NCBI GenBank assembly: GCA_017744365.1
Contig: JAGIBL010000005.1
Span: 124,001-188,000, forward strand
Direction of reading: 5' to 3'
Source of the DNA: Nocardioidaceae bacterium
GTDB lineage: Bacteria; Actinomycetota; Actinomycetes; Propionibacteriales; Nocardioidaceae
Length of the DNA: 64,000 bases
Part shown: piece by piece, positions 33,086 to 43,145 of the stretch
Numbering within the stretch: position 1 is the stretch's first letter
Layout: each line of letters begins with the position of its first letter
Notes under the pieces: model-generated
What the model saw: the letters and a program-made list of their open reading frames with translations, nothing else
The model's database searches: none
What the model was told of the DNA's origin: nothing
Translations under genes and position numbers: made by a program

Positions 33086-34456
33086 GTGAAGAGCGCCGTC
33101 GAGACGCTGAACCCGACCCGGGCGAAGCTCACCATCGAGGTTCCGTTCGAGGAGCTCAAGCCGAGCCTGGACGCGGCCTACCAGCGGATCGCCAAGCAGG
33201 TGAACATCCCGGGCTTCCGCAAGGGCAAGGTGCCGCCGCCGGTCATCGACCGCCAGGTCGGCCGTGGCGTCGTCCTCGACGAGGCGATCAACGACGCCCT
33301 CCCCAAGCTCTACGTGCAGGCCCTGCAGGAGAACGACCTGCAGCCGCTGGCCCAGCCGGAGATCGACATCACCAAGCTCGAGGACAACGAGTCCCTGGAG
33401 TTCACCGCCGAGGTCGACGTGCGCCCGAGCATCACGCTGCCGTCGTACGAGGGTCTGAAGGTCCAGGTCGACGACATCGAGGTCAGCGACGAGGACGTCG
33501 AGACCCAGTCCGAGGCGCTGCGTGAGCGCTTCGCGACCCTCAACGAGGTGGACCGGGCCGCGCAGGACGGCGACATCGTCTCCATCGACCTGGTCGCCAC
33601 CAAGGACGGCGAGCCCGTCGAGGGCGGCGAGGTCTCCGGCTACTCCTACAAGGTCGGCGCGGGCGACATGCTCGACGGCATCGACGACGCGCTGCGCGGC
33701 CTCGAGGCCGGGGAGGAGAAGTCCTTCGTCAGCCAGCTCCTCGGCGGCGACCTGGCCGGCCAGGACGTGGACGTGCTGGTCAAGGTCTCCTCGGTCAAGG
33801 AGCAGGAGCTCCCGGCCTTCGACGACGACTTCGCCCAGACCGCCTCGGAGTTCGACACCGCCGCCGAGCTCATCGAGGACATCAAGACCCGCCTGGAGCG
33901 CGGCAAGCGCCTCGAGCAGGCCGCGGCCGCGCGCGACGCGGTGCTCGAGCAGCTGCTCGACGCGACCGAGATCCCGCTGCCCGAAGGTGCCGTCGAGGCC
34001 GAGCTCGCCCAGCGCCGCCAGGAGATCGAGCAGCAGCTCATGTTCGCCGGCATGTCGATGGAGCAGTACCTCGACAACGAGAAGCAGACCATCGACGAGT
34101 TCGAGGCCGACCTCGAGAAGCGGGTCCGCGACGCGATGGCGGCTCAGTTCCTGCTCGACGAGGTGGCCAAGGCCGAGGAGCTCGGCGTGGAGCAGAACGA
34201 GCTCTCCCAGCACCTGTTCCGTCGTGCGCAGCAGTCCGGCCAGAACCCGGACGAGTTCATGAAGCACATGATCGAGCACAACCACATCCCGGAGATGGTC
34301 TCCGAGGTCGTCCGCGGCAAGGCGCTCGCGATGATCGTCGAGGGCGCCGAGGTCACCGACGCCTCCGGCAACCACGTCGAGCTGAAGAACCTGCGCCCCG
34401 ACGGCACCATCGGCGACCCGGAAGCAGACGCCGCGGCGGAGGCCGAGGAGGCCTGA
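33086..34456 (+). CDS. tig: Trigger factor (ribosome-associated chaperone and prolyl isomerase)
   Basis: A 456-aa chaperone that binds nascent chains at the ribosomal exit. The N-terminal ribosome-binding domain carries the signature PGFRKGKVP (near residue 46). An FKBP-type isomerase domain covers about 160-245 (GDIVSIDLVATKDG, GAGDMLDGIDDALRG). The helical C-terminal domain follows, with an acidic tail rich in Ala and Glu. GTG 33086 is set by AAGGAGAA. It sits 33 bp after tRNA-Pro and upstream of the clp genes, the common tig-clpP-clpX order. Confidence 0.96.
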   Translation: MKSAVETLNPTRAKLTIEVPFEELKPSLDAAYQRIAKQVNIPGFRKGKVPPPVIDRQVGRGVVLDEAINDALPKLYVQALQENDLQPLAQPEIDITKLEDNESLEFTAEVDVRPSITLPSYEGLKVQVDDIEVSDEDVETQSEALRERFATLNEVDRAAQDGDIVSIDLVATKDGEPVEGGEVSGYSYKVGAGDMLDGIDDALRGLEAGEEKSFVSQLLGGDLAGQDVDVLVKVSSVKEQELPAFDDDFAQTASEFDTAAELIEDIKTRLERGKRLEQAAAARDAVLEQLLDATEIPLPEGAVEAELAQRRQEIEQQLMFAGMSMEQYLDNEKQTIDEFEADLEKRVRDAMAAQFLLDEVAKAEELGVEQNELSQHLFRRAQQSGQNPDEFMKHMIEHNHIPEMVSEVVRGKALAMIVEGAEVTDASGNHVELKNLRPDGTIGDPEADAAAEAEEA

Positions 34457-34464
34457 GCCACATT

Positions 34465-34484
34465 CAGTGCACAACCGTGCACTG
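34465..34484. promoter_or_regulatory. Perfect 8-bp inverted repeat between tig and the lipase-like gene
   Basis: CAGTGCAC (34465-34472) and GTGCACTG (34477-34484) flank AACC. It lies 20 bp before GTG 34504, where a -35 region would be if TTCAAT (34492-34497) is the -10. It could be an operator or a weak tig terminator; there is no T tract. Confidence 0.45.
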
Positions 34485-34503
34485 AGCATGGTTCAATCGG
34501 GTC

Positions 34504-35664
34504 GTGAAGACCCGATTGCCTGACGAGCCCGGCCTGCTCGAGGCCGCGGCACTGGCCGCCGAGACGCTCGACCTGCTCGTCCTCGGCGCGGTCCGCGACG
34601 TGCACGGGAGCGTGGCCGGCCGGATCCCGGTGCCGCACCGGATCCACGACGGCATCGCCGCTGGCGTCTACGCGAGCATCGGCCTCGGCCTGCGCGGCGC
34701 CGCCCGCGGGCTCCGGCTCGCCAGCGACCACGGTCTCGGGCCGCGGGTGGACGCGAGCCCGCAGGGCCGGTTCGTGGTGGCCGCGGTCAACGGGCTCATC
34801 GGGGACCGGCTCTCGACCGAGGGTTCGGCGCTGGCGATCGAGGCCGGCGCCCGCGTCGGCGGCCGGGACGTGCCGCTGACCCCGGAAGGCCTCGCCGCGG
34901 CGTACCCCGGCGCCACCGACGCGCTGGTCGTCTTCCTGCACGGGCTCTGCGAGACCGAGTCCTACTGGGAGCGCGGTGAGAAGCCCCCGTACGGCGAGCG
35001 CCTAGCCGCCGACGAGGGCTGGACGCCGGTCTACGTGCGCACCAACACCGGGCTGCCGCTCGCCGAGGCCGGGGTGGCGCTGTCCGCGCTGCTGGGCCGG
35101 CTGACCGAGGCCTGGCCGGTTCCCGTACGACGGATCGCGCTGGTGGGGCACTCGATGGGCGGGCTGATCGCCCGGGCGGCCTGTGGCGTGGCCACCAGCG
35201 CCGAGCACCCCTGGACCGACCTGGTCACCGACGTGGTCACCCTCGGCACCCCGCACCTCGGCTCGCCGGTCGAGCGGAACATCGCCCGCGGCATGCGGCT
35301 GGCCGCCGGGCGGCGCGACCTGCTCCCGCTGACCCGCGTCTTCGAGCAGCGCTCGACCGGGGTGCTCGACCTGCACGACGGGATGCCGGAGGACGCGGCC
35401 CGGCTGCCGAACGCCCGCTACCACCTGGTCGCGGCCACGCTGTGCCGCACGACGCGGAACCCGCTGGCGCACACGGTGGGGGACTACCTGGTCCCGTACC
35501 GCTCGGCCGCCGCGCTGCTGCCCGGCGACGTGGAGCTGTTCCCGGGAGCCGACGTCCTCCACATCCCGAACGCCCACCACTTCGACCTGCTCAACCACGA
35601 TGATGTGTACGACGCGATGCGCACCTGGCTCGCGCGCCGACCGACGAGGAGCAGGCATGAGTGA
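34504..35664 (+). CDS. Lipase-like alpha/beta hydrolase (PGAP1/esterase type)
   Basis: A 386-aa protein. An N-terminal helical region of about 135 residues precedes an alpha/beta hydrolase domain: VVFLHGLCETESYW (oxyanion), nucleophile GHSMGG, TLGTPHLGS and a late His in NAHHFDLLN. This resembles PGAP1-like or triacylglycerol lipases. No signal peptide is present, so it is probably cytoplasmic or peripheral to the membrane. In mycobacteria lipP (Rv2463) also lies next to tig, but it is a beta-lactamase-fold esterase, so this is not an obvious orthologue. Overlaps the SRPBCC gene by 8 nt. Confidence 0.85.
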   Translation: MKTRLPDEPGLLEAAALAAETLDLLVLGAVRDVHGSVAGRIPVPHRIHDGIAAGVYASIGLGLRGAARGLRLASDHGLGPRVDASPQGRFVVAAVNGLIGDRLSTEGSALAIEAGARVGGRDVPLTPEGLAAAYPGATDALVVFLHGLCETESYWERGEKPPYGERLAADEGWTPVYVRTNTGLPLAEAGVALSALLGRLTEAWPVPVRRIALVGHSMGGLIARAACGVATSAEHPWTDLVTDVVTLGTPHLGSPVERNIARGMRLAAGRRDLLPLTRVFEQRSTGVLDLHDGMPEDAARLPNARYHLVAATLCRTTRNPLAHTVGDYLVPYRSAAALLPGDVELFPGADVLHIPNAHHFDLLNHDDVYDAMRTWLARRPTRSRHE

Positions 35665-36133
35665 GGCAGCCGCCCGCGAGCTGCGGGCCGAGACCACGAT
35701 CGACGCGACCCCGGACGCCGTCTGGGCGGCGCTGACCGACCTGCGCCGGATGCCCGAGTGGAGCCCCGAGCTGGTCCGGATGGTGCCGCTGAAGCCGGGC
35801 GGCCTCAAGGTCGGCCAGCAGTACCTGGGCATCAACCGGCGCAAGGCCGCCGTCTGGCCGACCCGCAGCGTCGTGGTCACCCTCGAGCCCGGGCGGGCGC
35901 TGGCCTGGGACACCCGGTCCAGCGGTGCCCGGTGGATCTACGAGCTGGCCGCCGAGGGCAGCGGCACCCGGGTGGTGCACCGCCGGCCGGTGCCGCGCAG
36001 GATCACCCTGCTCAGCCGGCTCTACGCGCCGGTGGCCCTGGGCGGCAGCGACGGGCACGCCGACGAGCTGGAGGCGGGGATGGCCCGCACCCTGGAACGG
36101 CTCAAGGCCGCGCTGGAGGTTGCGGCCGGCTAA
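35657..36133 (+). CDS. SRPBCC family protein
   Basis: A 158-aa protein with the START/Bet v1-like helix-grip fold. It opens with [27 protein letters not shown], then a beta sheet ([37 protein letters not shown]) and a long C-terminal helix ([17 protein letters not shown]). It would bind a hydrophobic ligand or lipid. Coupled to the upstream lipase by an overlap, so a shared lipid substrate is plausible but unproven. Confidence 0.88.
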   Translation: MSEAAARELRAETTIDATPDAVWAALTDLRRMPEWSPELVRMVPLKPGGLKVGQQYLGINRRKAAVWPTRSVVVTLEPGRALAWDTRSSGARWIYELAAEGSGTRVVHRRPVPRRITLLSRLYAPVALGGSDGHADELEAGMARTLERLKAALEVAAG

Positions 36134-36150
36134 ATCTGCTCTGGGCGAAC
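36133..36150 (+). promoter_or_regulatory. Candidate degenerate ClgR-like site upstream of clpP1
   Basis: Fifteen of 18 positions agree with the ClgR consensus WNNWCGCYNANRGCGWWS as I remember it. The right half GGGCGAAC is intact and the left half reads CTGC instead of WCGC. It lies 52 bp before GTG 36202. ClgR activates clpP operons in other actinobacteria. Confidence 0.3.
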
Positions 36151-36188
36151 AAGCCCGGATTGCCCGTGGAATTGACGAGGTGTCCGTC

Positions 36189-36194
36189 TAGGGT
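36189..36194 (+). promoter_or_regulatory. -10 box (TAGGGT) of clpP1P2, leaderless
   Basis: TAGGGT ends 7 nt before GTG 36202. This supports GTG 36202 over the internal ATGs at 36217 and 36235, although those remain possible. Confidence 0.45.
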
Positions 36195-36201
36195 CTGGGC
36201 T

Positions 36202-36843
36202 GTGAACGAGATTCAGATGAACGGCGGGCCCCAGATGAATGGTGGCGGAGCGTCGTACGGGCTCGACGACCACATCTACCAGCGGCTGCTCCGGGAGCGG
36301 ATCGTGTTCCTCGGCTCCGAGGTCCGCGACCAGAACGCGAACGCCATCTGCGCGCAGCTCCTGCTGCTCTCCGCGGAGGACCCCGAGGCCGACATCTTCC
36401 TGCACATCAACTCGCCGGGTGGCTCGGTGGACGCGGGCATGGCGATCTACGACACCATGAACTACATCCCCAACGACGTGGCCACCGTCGGCATGGGCCT
36501 GGCCGCCTCGATGGGCCAGTTCCTCCTCTGCGCCGGCGCGAAGGGCAAGCGCTACGCGCTGCCGCACGCGCGGATCATGATGCACCAGCCCTCGGGCGGC
36601 ATGGGCGGCTCGGCCTCGGACATCAAGATCCAGGCCCAGCAGTCGCTGCACATCAAGAAGGTGCTGCTCGACCTGATCTCCAAGCACACCGGCCAGCCGC
36701 TGGAGCAGGTGGAGACCGACGCCGACCGCGACCGCTGGTTCACGGCACCGGAGGCCAAGGAGTACGGCTTCATCGACCAGGTGATCAGCAGCGCGCTGCA
36801 GGCCGCCGACGAGGGCCGGCCGGCCCGCAAGGACAAGGACTGA
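36202..36843 (+). CDS. clpP1: ATP-dependent Clp protease proteolytic subunit ClpP1
   Basis: A 213-aa serine protease subunit from GTG 36202. The triad is S103 (GLAASMGQF), H128 (ARIMMHQP) and D177 (DRDRWF). It forms heptameric rings with ClpP2 and degrades substrates fed by ClpX or ClpC. The N-terminus ([11 protein letters not shown]) is probably a cleaved propeptide. A GAGGACATG junction links it to clpP2, 4 bp away. This paralogue pair is characteristic of actinobacteria. Confidence 0.96.
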   Translation: MNEIQMNGGPQMNGGGASYGLDDHIYQRLLRERIVFLGSEVRDQNANAICAQLLLLSAEDPEADIFLHINSPGGSVDAGMAIYDTMNYIPNDVATVGMGLAASMGQFLLCAGAKGKRYALPHARIMMHQPSGGMGGSASDIKIQAQQSLHIKKVLLDLISKHTGQPLEQVETDADRDRWFTAPEAKEYGFIDQVISSALQAADEGRPARKDKD

Positions 36844-36847
36844 GGAC

Positions 36848-37453
36848 ATGAACTACTACATCCCGCAGTGGGAGGAGCGGACGTCGTACGGCTTCCGCCG
36901 GATCGACCCGTACGCCAAGCTCTTCGAGGACCGGATCATCTTCCTCGGCACCCCGATCAGCGACGACATCGCCAACGCGGTGATGGCCCAGCTGCTCTGC
37001 CTGGAGTCGATGGACCCGCAGCGCGACATCTCGATCTACATCAACTCGCCGGGCGGCTCGTTCACCGCGATGACGGCCATCTACGACACGATGAAGTTCA
37101 TCCAGCCGGACGTGCAGACCGTCTGCCTGGGCCAGGCCGCCTCGGCCGCGGCGATCCTGCTCGCCGCCGGTACGCCGGGCAAGCGGATGGCGCTGCCGAA
37201 CAGCCGGATCCTGATCCACCAGCCCTACACCGAGGGCACCTACGGGCAGTCCTCGGACATCGAGATCCAGGCCAACGAGATCCTGCGGATGCGCGAGCTG
37301 CTGGAGACGATGATCGCCGAGCACAGCGGAAAGTCGGCCGAGGAGGTCAGCCGCGACATCGAGCGGGACAAGATCCTGACCGCCGAGGGCGCGGTCGAGT
37401 ACGGCCTGATCGACTCGATCCTGGAGTCCCGGAAGGCGGCCGCACTCGTCTGA
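36848..37453 (+). CDS. clpP2: ATP-dependent Clp protease proteolytic subunit ClpP2
   Basis: A 201-aa partner of ClpP1. The triad is S99 (GQAASAA), H124 (RILIHQP) and D174 (IERDK). IYINSPGGS (63-71) forms the oxyanion strand. It starts 4 bp after the clpP1 stop, in the same operon. In mycobacteria the active particle is a ClpP1-ClpP2 hetero-tetradecamer, so both subunits are expected to be needed. The 3' end, with the stop codon, is folded into a 12-bp hairpin. Confidence 0.96.
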   Translation: MNYYIPQWEERTSYGFRRIDPYAKLFEDRIIFLGTPISDDIANAVMAQLLCLESMDPQRDISIYINSPGGSFTAMTAIYDTMKFIQPDVQTVCLGQAASAAAILLAAGTPGKRMALPNSRILIHQPYTEGTYGQSSDIEIQANEILRMRELLETMIAEHSGKSAEEVSRDIERDKILTAEGAVEYGLIDSILESRKAAALV

Positions 37454-37464
37454 CGAGTGCGGCC
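37438..37464. terminator. 12-bp hairpin containing the clpP2 stop codon
   Basis: GGCCGCACTCGT (37438-37449) and ACGAGTGCGGCC (37453-37464) pair perfectly around loop CTG. The TGA (37451-37453) lies at the loop. It separates clpP1P2 from clpX and may terminate or attenuate transcription, or stabilise the 3' end. Confidence 0.6.
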
Positions 37465-37615
37465 TCCGCTCGGGCGATTTATGGCCGTGTCCGCCCACGA
37501 ACGTCGGTGTGACGGAGTACGGTCTACATCAGTGCACGGCGCCGGCGGTGGCGTCGTACGGCACGAGGAACGACGCCGGCCCCAGGTCGGCAACGGATGA
37601 GGGGAGACGTCGCCC

Positions 37616-38893
<1,278 letters not shown>

Positions 38894-38959
38894 CGTTCAC
38901 CAGCACCACCTGTCCGTTCCGCACCAATAGCCCGAATGGGCCATGGGGCGAACTCGACC

Positions 38960-38975
38960 GAAACCGTAGGGTTTC
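38960..38975. promoter_or_regulatory. Palindrome over the -10 box of the His/Lys-rich protein gene
   Basis: GAAACC (38960-38965) and GGTTTC (38970-38975) flank GTAG. TAGGGT (38967-38972) ends 6 nt before ATG 38979 and overlaps the palindrome, as expected for a repressor site on a leaderless promoter. Confidence 0.4.
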
Positions 38976-38978
38976 CTC

Positions 38979-39539
38979 ATGACCACACAAGAGTGGTCGG
39001 GAGAGTCGCGAAGCGCGCGGCTCGGGAACTCGGGAGCTTCGTTGACCGTCGATCGCACACGCCCGCTGCTCGCGTACGCCGTCGTGGCGCTCGTGTGCGC
39101 GCTGGTGCTCGTGCAGGGCCTGCGCAGCGGCGCGGTCCAGGAGCTGATCGGCGGCGCCCCCGACGTCACCCCCGGAACCGAGCTCGGGGCGGTGCACGGC
39201 ACCGTTCTCACCGCCCGGCACGCCGCCGCCCCTGCGGCGCGGCCCACCGCGACCCCCAGCGTCCTGCGGGCGGTCACTCGTACGACGAGCCGCCCGGCGT
39301 CCAGCGGCGGCGGGTCCTCCTCGGGCAACGCCGCGAAGGCGGGGCCTCAGGCGGGTCCGAAGGCGGCACCGAAGCAGGCTCCGACCGCCAAGAAGCCCGC
39401 TCCGGCGACGAAGAAGCCGGCGGTGGCCAAGGGCGCCAAGGGCGGTCACGGCAAGGCCGACGCCCGGACGGCCACGACCCAGGGTCACGGCAAGGGCCAC
39501 GCGAAAGGTCACGCGAAGGGCCACGGCAAGGGCCACTGA
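38979..39539 (+). CDS. One-pass membrane protein with Lys/Ala/Pro tail and C-terminal GHGKGH repeats
   Basis: A 186-aa protein of unknown function. It has a cytoplasmic N-terminus of about 27 residues, one hydrophobic helix (LLAYAVVALVCALVLVQGL, about 29-48), and a long disordered tail rich in Ala, Pro, Lys and Thr. The tail ends with alternating GHGKGHAKGH-type repeats (6-7 His within the last 22 residues). The His tail could bind Ni, Zn or Cu; the Lys/Ala/Pro region looks like a cell-wall or DNA-binding linker. It lies between clpX and the convergent valS. Confidence 0.7.
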   Translation: MTTQEWSGESRSARLGNSGASLTVDRTRPLLAYAVVALVCALVLVQGLRSGAVQELIGGAPDVTPGTELGAVHGTVLTARHAAAPAARPTATPSVLRAVTRTTSRPASSGGGSSSGNAAKAGPQAGPKAAPKQAPTAKKPAPATKKPAVAKGAKGGHGKADARTATTQGHGKGHAKGHAKGHGKGH

Positions 39540-39560
39540 TCCTGCCGGGGCCGTCAGGCC

Positions 39561-42164
39561 CTACTCGCTCGCGGCGACCTCCGCGGTCACGCTCAGCTCG
39601 GTGGCGCTCTCGTCCGTCTTCAGCTCCAGCTCGCCGGTGATCTTGGCGACCTTGCGCAGGTCCTCGGCGGCCACCGCGACGGCGTCCAGCAGCGCCTGCG
39701 GGCCGGCGATCTCGGCGCGGGTCAGCTCGGTGCGCATGGAGACCTTCGCCGTCGACTTCGCCCCGCGCAGGCCGGCCAGAGCCGCCGCGACCGCGTCGAT
39801 GACCGCCTGGTCGCCGTCGATGCCGGCCAGCTCACCCTGCGGCCAGGCCGCGTGGTGGATGGAGCCGCCCGCGTTGGCCGAGCCCCACCAGGACCAGACC
39901 TCCTCGGTCACGTAGACCAGGAACGGCGCCAGCAGCCGCAGCTGGACGTGCAGCGCGGTCGCCAGGGTCGCCTTGGCCGACGCCGTCGCCGCGCCACCCT
40001 CCTCTGCGTACGCGCGCTCCTTGACCAGCTCCAGGTAGTCGTCGCAGAACTCCCAGAAGAACTTCTCCGCCGTCTCCAGCGCGGTCGTGTAGTCGTAGGC
40101 CTCGTAGGCGGCGGTGGCCCGCTCGACCACGTCGTCGAGCCGGGCCAGCAGCGCCCGGTCGACCGGCTCGGTGACCAGAGAGACGTCCGGCGTGCTCGCC
40201 CCGACGCCGCCGAGCACGAACTTCGACGCGTTCAGCACCTTCATCGCCAGCCGGCGGCCGACCTTCATCTGGCTCTCGTCGAACGGCGAGTCCAGGCCCG
40301 GCCGCGCCATCGCCGCGCGCCAGCGGACCGCGTCGGCGCCGTACTTGTCCAGGATCTCGGTCGGGACGACCACGTTGCCCTTGGACTTCGACATCTTCTT
40401 GCGGTCCGGGTCCATGACGAAGCCCGAGATCAGCGCGTGCGTCCACGGCACGGTCCCGTTCTCGTGGTGCGCCCGGACCACCCGGGAGAACAGCCAGGTG
40501 CGGATGATGTCGTGCGCCTGGGTGCACAGGTCCATCGGGAAGGTGCGCTCGAACAGGTCCGGGTCGGACTCCCAGCCGCAGGCGATGTGCGGGGTCAGCG
40601 ACGAGGTCGCCCAGGTGTCCATCACGTCCGGGTCGCCGAGGAAGCCGCCCGGCTTGCCGCGCTGGTCCTCGGTGTAGCCGGCCGGGGCGTCGGTCGACGG
40701 GTCCACCGGCAGCGCCGCCTCGGCCGGGAGCAGCGGGTGCTCGTAGTCCGGCTCGCCGTCGGCGTCGAGCGGGTACCAGACCGGGAACGGGATCCCGAAG
40801 AACCGCTGCCGGGAGATCAGCCAGTCGCCGTTGAGTCCGCCGACCCAGTTGTCGTAGCGGTGCCGCATGTGCGGCGGCACCCAGGTGATCTCGTCGCCCT
40901 CGGCGATCAGCTCGGCGCGCAGGTCCGCGTCGCGGCCGCCGTTGCGGATGTACCACTGCCGGGTGGCCACGATCTCCAGCGGCTTGTCGCCCTTCTCGAA
41001 GAAGTTCGTCATCCGCTGGGTCGGGGAGGGCTCGCCGTCCAGGTCGCCGGACGCGCGCAGGAGCGCCACCATCGCCTCACGCGCGCTGAAGGTGGTCTTG
41101 CCGGCAATCTCCTCGTACGGCGCCGCGTTGGTCAGCCACTCCGGGGTCTCCCGGTGCAGCCGGCCGTCGCGGCCGATCACGGTCCGGACCGGCAGCTGCA
41201 GCTCGCGCCACCACTGCACGTCGGTGAGGTCGCCGAAGGTGCAGCACATCGCGATGCCCGCGCCCTTGTCCGGCTCGGCCGCCTCGTGGGCGAGCACCGG
41301 GATCTCCACGCCGAAGACGGGGGAGGTGACGGTCGTGCCGAAGAGCGGCTGATAGCGCTCGTCGTCGGGGTGCGCGATCAGCGCGACCACGGCCGGGATC
41401 AGCTCAGGGCGGGTGGTCTCGATGTAGACAGGTCCCTCAGCCCCGTGGAACGCCACCCGGTGGTAGGCGCCCGGGTACTCCCTGGCCTCCAGCTCGGCCT
41501 GCGCGACCGCGGTCTGGAAGGTGACGTCCCACAGGGTCGGCGCTTCCTGCAGGTAGGCCTCACCGCGGGCGAAGTTGCGCAGGAAGGCGCGCTGGCTGAC
41601 CGTCTGGGCGTGCTTGCCGATGGTCGTGTACGTCGTCGACCAGTCCACCGAGAGGCCGAGGGTGCGCCACAACGACTCGAAGACCTGCTCGTCCTGCTCG
41701 ACCAACTGCTCGCACAGCGCGATGAAGTTCGGCCGGGAGATCGGGACCTGCTTCTTGGGATCGGGCTTCTCCGGAGGCGTGAAGTCGGCGTCGTACGGGA
41801 GGGACGGGTCGCAGCGCACGCCGAAGTAGTTCTGCACCCGGCGCTCGGTCGGCAGGCCGTTGTCGTCCCAGCCCATCGGGTAGAAGACCGACTTGCCGCG
41901 CATCCGGTGGTAGCGGGCGATCACGTCGGTGTGGGTGTAGGAGAACACGTGCCCGACGTGCAGGCTGCCGGAGACGGTCGGCGGCGGCGTGTCGATCGAG
42001 TACACGTTGGCGCGCGGCTGGGTGCGGTCGAACGCGTAGGTCTCCGCGTCCTTCCAGCGCTGCGACCAGGTGCCCTCCAGGCCCTCCAGAGCGGGCTTGT
42101 CCGGTACGTCGACCGCGGCGGGCGCGGTCGGCGGGGTCACGGACGGGCTCTGGGTGTCGGTCAT
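39561..42164 (-). CDS. valS: Valyl-tRNA synthetase
   Basis: An 867-aa class I synthetase. The HIGH equivalent is HVGH ([10 protein letters not shown], near 70), the CP1 editing domain covers about 200-400, and the KMSKS motif is KKMSKSKG near 590. An anticodon-binding domain follows, then a C-terminal coiled coil (from about 790) that contacts tRNA. It charges tRNA-Val and clears mischarged Thr. The ATG at 42164 begins MTDTQSPS. It is divergent from the GNAT gene and lies 21 bp from the end of the convergent His-rich gene. Confidence 0.97.
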   Translation of the reverse strand: MTDTQSPSVTPPTAPAAVDVPDKPALEGLEGTWSQRWKDAETYAFDRTQPRANVYSIDTPPPTVSGSLHVGHVFSYTHTDVIARYHRMRGKSVFYPMGWDDNGLPTERRVQNYFGVRCDPSLPYDADFTPPEKPDPKKQVPISRPNFIALCEQLVEQDEQVFESLWRTLGLSVDWSTTYTTIGKHAQTVSQRAFLRNFARGEAYLQEAPTLWDVTFQTAVAQAELEAREYPGAYHRVAFHGAEGPVYIETTRPELIPAVVALIAHPDDERYQPLFGTTVTSPVFGVEIPVLAHEAAEPDKGAGIAMCCTFGDLTDVQWWRELQLPVRTVIGRDGRLHRETPEWLTNAAPYEEIAGKTTFSAREAMVALLRASGDLDGEPSPTQRMTNFFEKGDKPLEIVATRQWYIRNGGRDADLRAELIAEGDEITWVPPHMRHRYDNWVGGLNGDWLISRQRFFGIPFPVWYPLDADGEPDYEHPLLPAEAALPVDPSTDAPAGYTEDQRGKPGGFLGDPDVMDTWATSSLTPHIACGWESDPDLFERTFPMDLCTQAHDIIRTWLFSRVVRAHHENGTVPWTHALISGFVMDPDRKKMSKSKGNVVVPTEILDKYGADAVRWRAAMARPGLDSPFDESQMKVGRRLAMKVLNASKFVLGGVGASTPDVSLVTEPVDRALLARLDDVVERATAAYEAYDYTTALETAEKFFWEFCDDYLELVKERAYAEEGGAATASAKATLATALHVQLRLLAPFLVYVTEEVWSWWGSANAGGSIHHAAWPQGELAGIDGDQAVIDAVAAALAGLRGAKSTAKVSMRTELTRAEIAGPQALLDAVAVAAEDLRKVAKITGELELKTDESATELSVTAEVAASE

Positions 42165-42230
42165 GCGCGCAATGCTACGGAAGCGCTCGGCGGCGGTGAA
42201 AACCAGTTCTGACCTGCGAACTCGGGTGGC

Positions 42231-42236
42231 TAGCGT
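42231..42236 (+). promoter_or_regulatory. -10 box (TAGCGT) of the GNAT gene, leaderless
   Basis: TAGCGT ends 6 nt before ATG 42243, with no ribosome binding site between. Confidence 0.45.
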
Positions 42237-42242
42237 CGGGGC

Positions 42243-43124
42243 ATGAGCCACGCACTCGAGTTCCTCGACGACCCCGCGAAATTCCAGGCGGTGGCGGCCC
42301 CGCTGCTCGAGGCGTCGCCGGTGGTGAGCACCGTCGTCGCGAGCGTGACCGCACGGTTGCGGCGCGACGGTGTGCCCGCCGAGCCGCCGGCGCCGCTGTG
42401 GTGGCTGGTCGTCCGTGACGATGCCGGTGACGTGGTCGGGGCGGGCATGCGCACCTCTCCGGAGGCGCCGTACGCGCCGTACCTGCTGCCGATGCCGGAC
42501 GAGGCCGCCCGCGAGCTGGCCCGGACGCTGCACGAGCGCGGGGAGACCGTCACCCGGTTCAACGGCGCGCTGCCCGCGACCCAGGTCGCCGGTTCGGAGA
42601 CCGCGGCCCTCACCGGCGGGACCACTCGGCTCGCGGAGCGGATGCGGCTCTACGAGCTCGGCACGCTGACGATGCAGGCCACGCCGCCGGGCGCGCTGCG
42701 GCTCGCGGTCGCCGCTGACCTCGACGTCGTGCTGGCCTACTTCGACGCGTTCCCGGGCGACGCCGACGAGCAGGCCGGGCACACCGGCCAGCACTCCGCG
42801 CCGATCGAGTCGCGGGAGAGCGCCCTGCGCCGGATCGAGGCCGGCGAGGTGTGGCTCTGGGAGGTCGACGGCGTCCCGGTGCACGTGACCGCGTTCAACC
42901 CGCCGCAGTTCGGGGTGGCCCGGGTCGGCCCGGTCTTCACGCCGAAGGAGCACCGCGGCCACGGGTACGCCGCGGCCGCGGTCGCCGAGGTGTCCCGGGT
43001 GCTCCAGCAGGCCGGGAACCGGGTCTGCCTGTTCGCCGAGGTGGACAACCCGGTCTCCTGTGCGCTCTACGAGCGTCTCGGGTACCAGACCGTCGTGGAC
43101 ATGGGCAATGTGGTGGTCGGCTAG
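42243..43124 (+). CDS. GNAT family N-acetyltransferase
   Basis: A 293-aa acyltransferase. The N-terminal half (about 1-140) is a degenerate GNAT-like region. The C-terminal half has the acetyl-CoA site: [20 protein letters not shown] (motif A, Q/RxxGxG/A-type) and then [21 protein letters not shown] (motif B). Substrate cannot be predicted. It follows a divergent gap with valS and precedes the FdhF/YdeP gene by 21 bp. Confidence 0.87.
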   Translation: MSHALEFLDDPAKFQAVAAPLLEASPVVSTVVASVTARLRRDGVPAEPPAPLWWLVVRDDAGDVVGAGMRTSPEAPYAPYLLPMPDEAARELARTLHERGETVTRFNGALPATQVAGSETAALTGGTTRLAERMRLYELGTLTMQATPPGALRLAVAADLDVVLAYFDAFPGDADEQAGHTGQHSAPIESRESALRRIEAGEVWLWEVDGVPVHVTAFNPPQFGVARVGPVFTPKEHRGHGYAAAAVAEVSRVLQQAGNRVCLFAEVDNPVSCALYERLGYQTVVDMGNVVVG

Positions 43125-43145
43125 CCGGCGCGCCAGGATGGTCCC

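Noticed and set aside
38934-38945. GCCC-GAAT-GGGC hairpin after clpX as a terminator
   Set aside because: The stem is only 4 bp and no pyrimidine run follows.
39548-39561. GGGCC-GTCA-GGCCC hairpin between the His-rich gene and valS as a terminator
   Set aside because: A 5-bp stem without T tract is expected by chance at this GC content.
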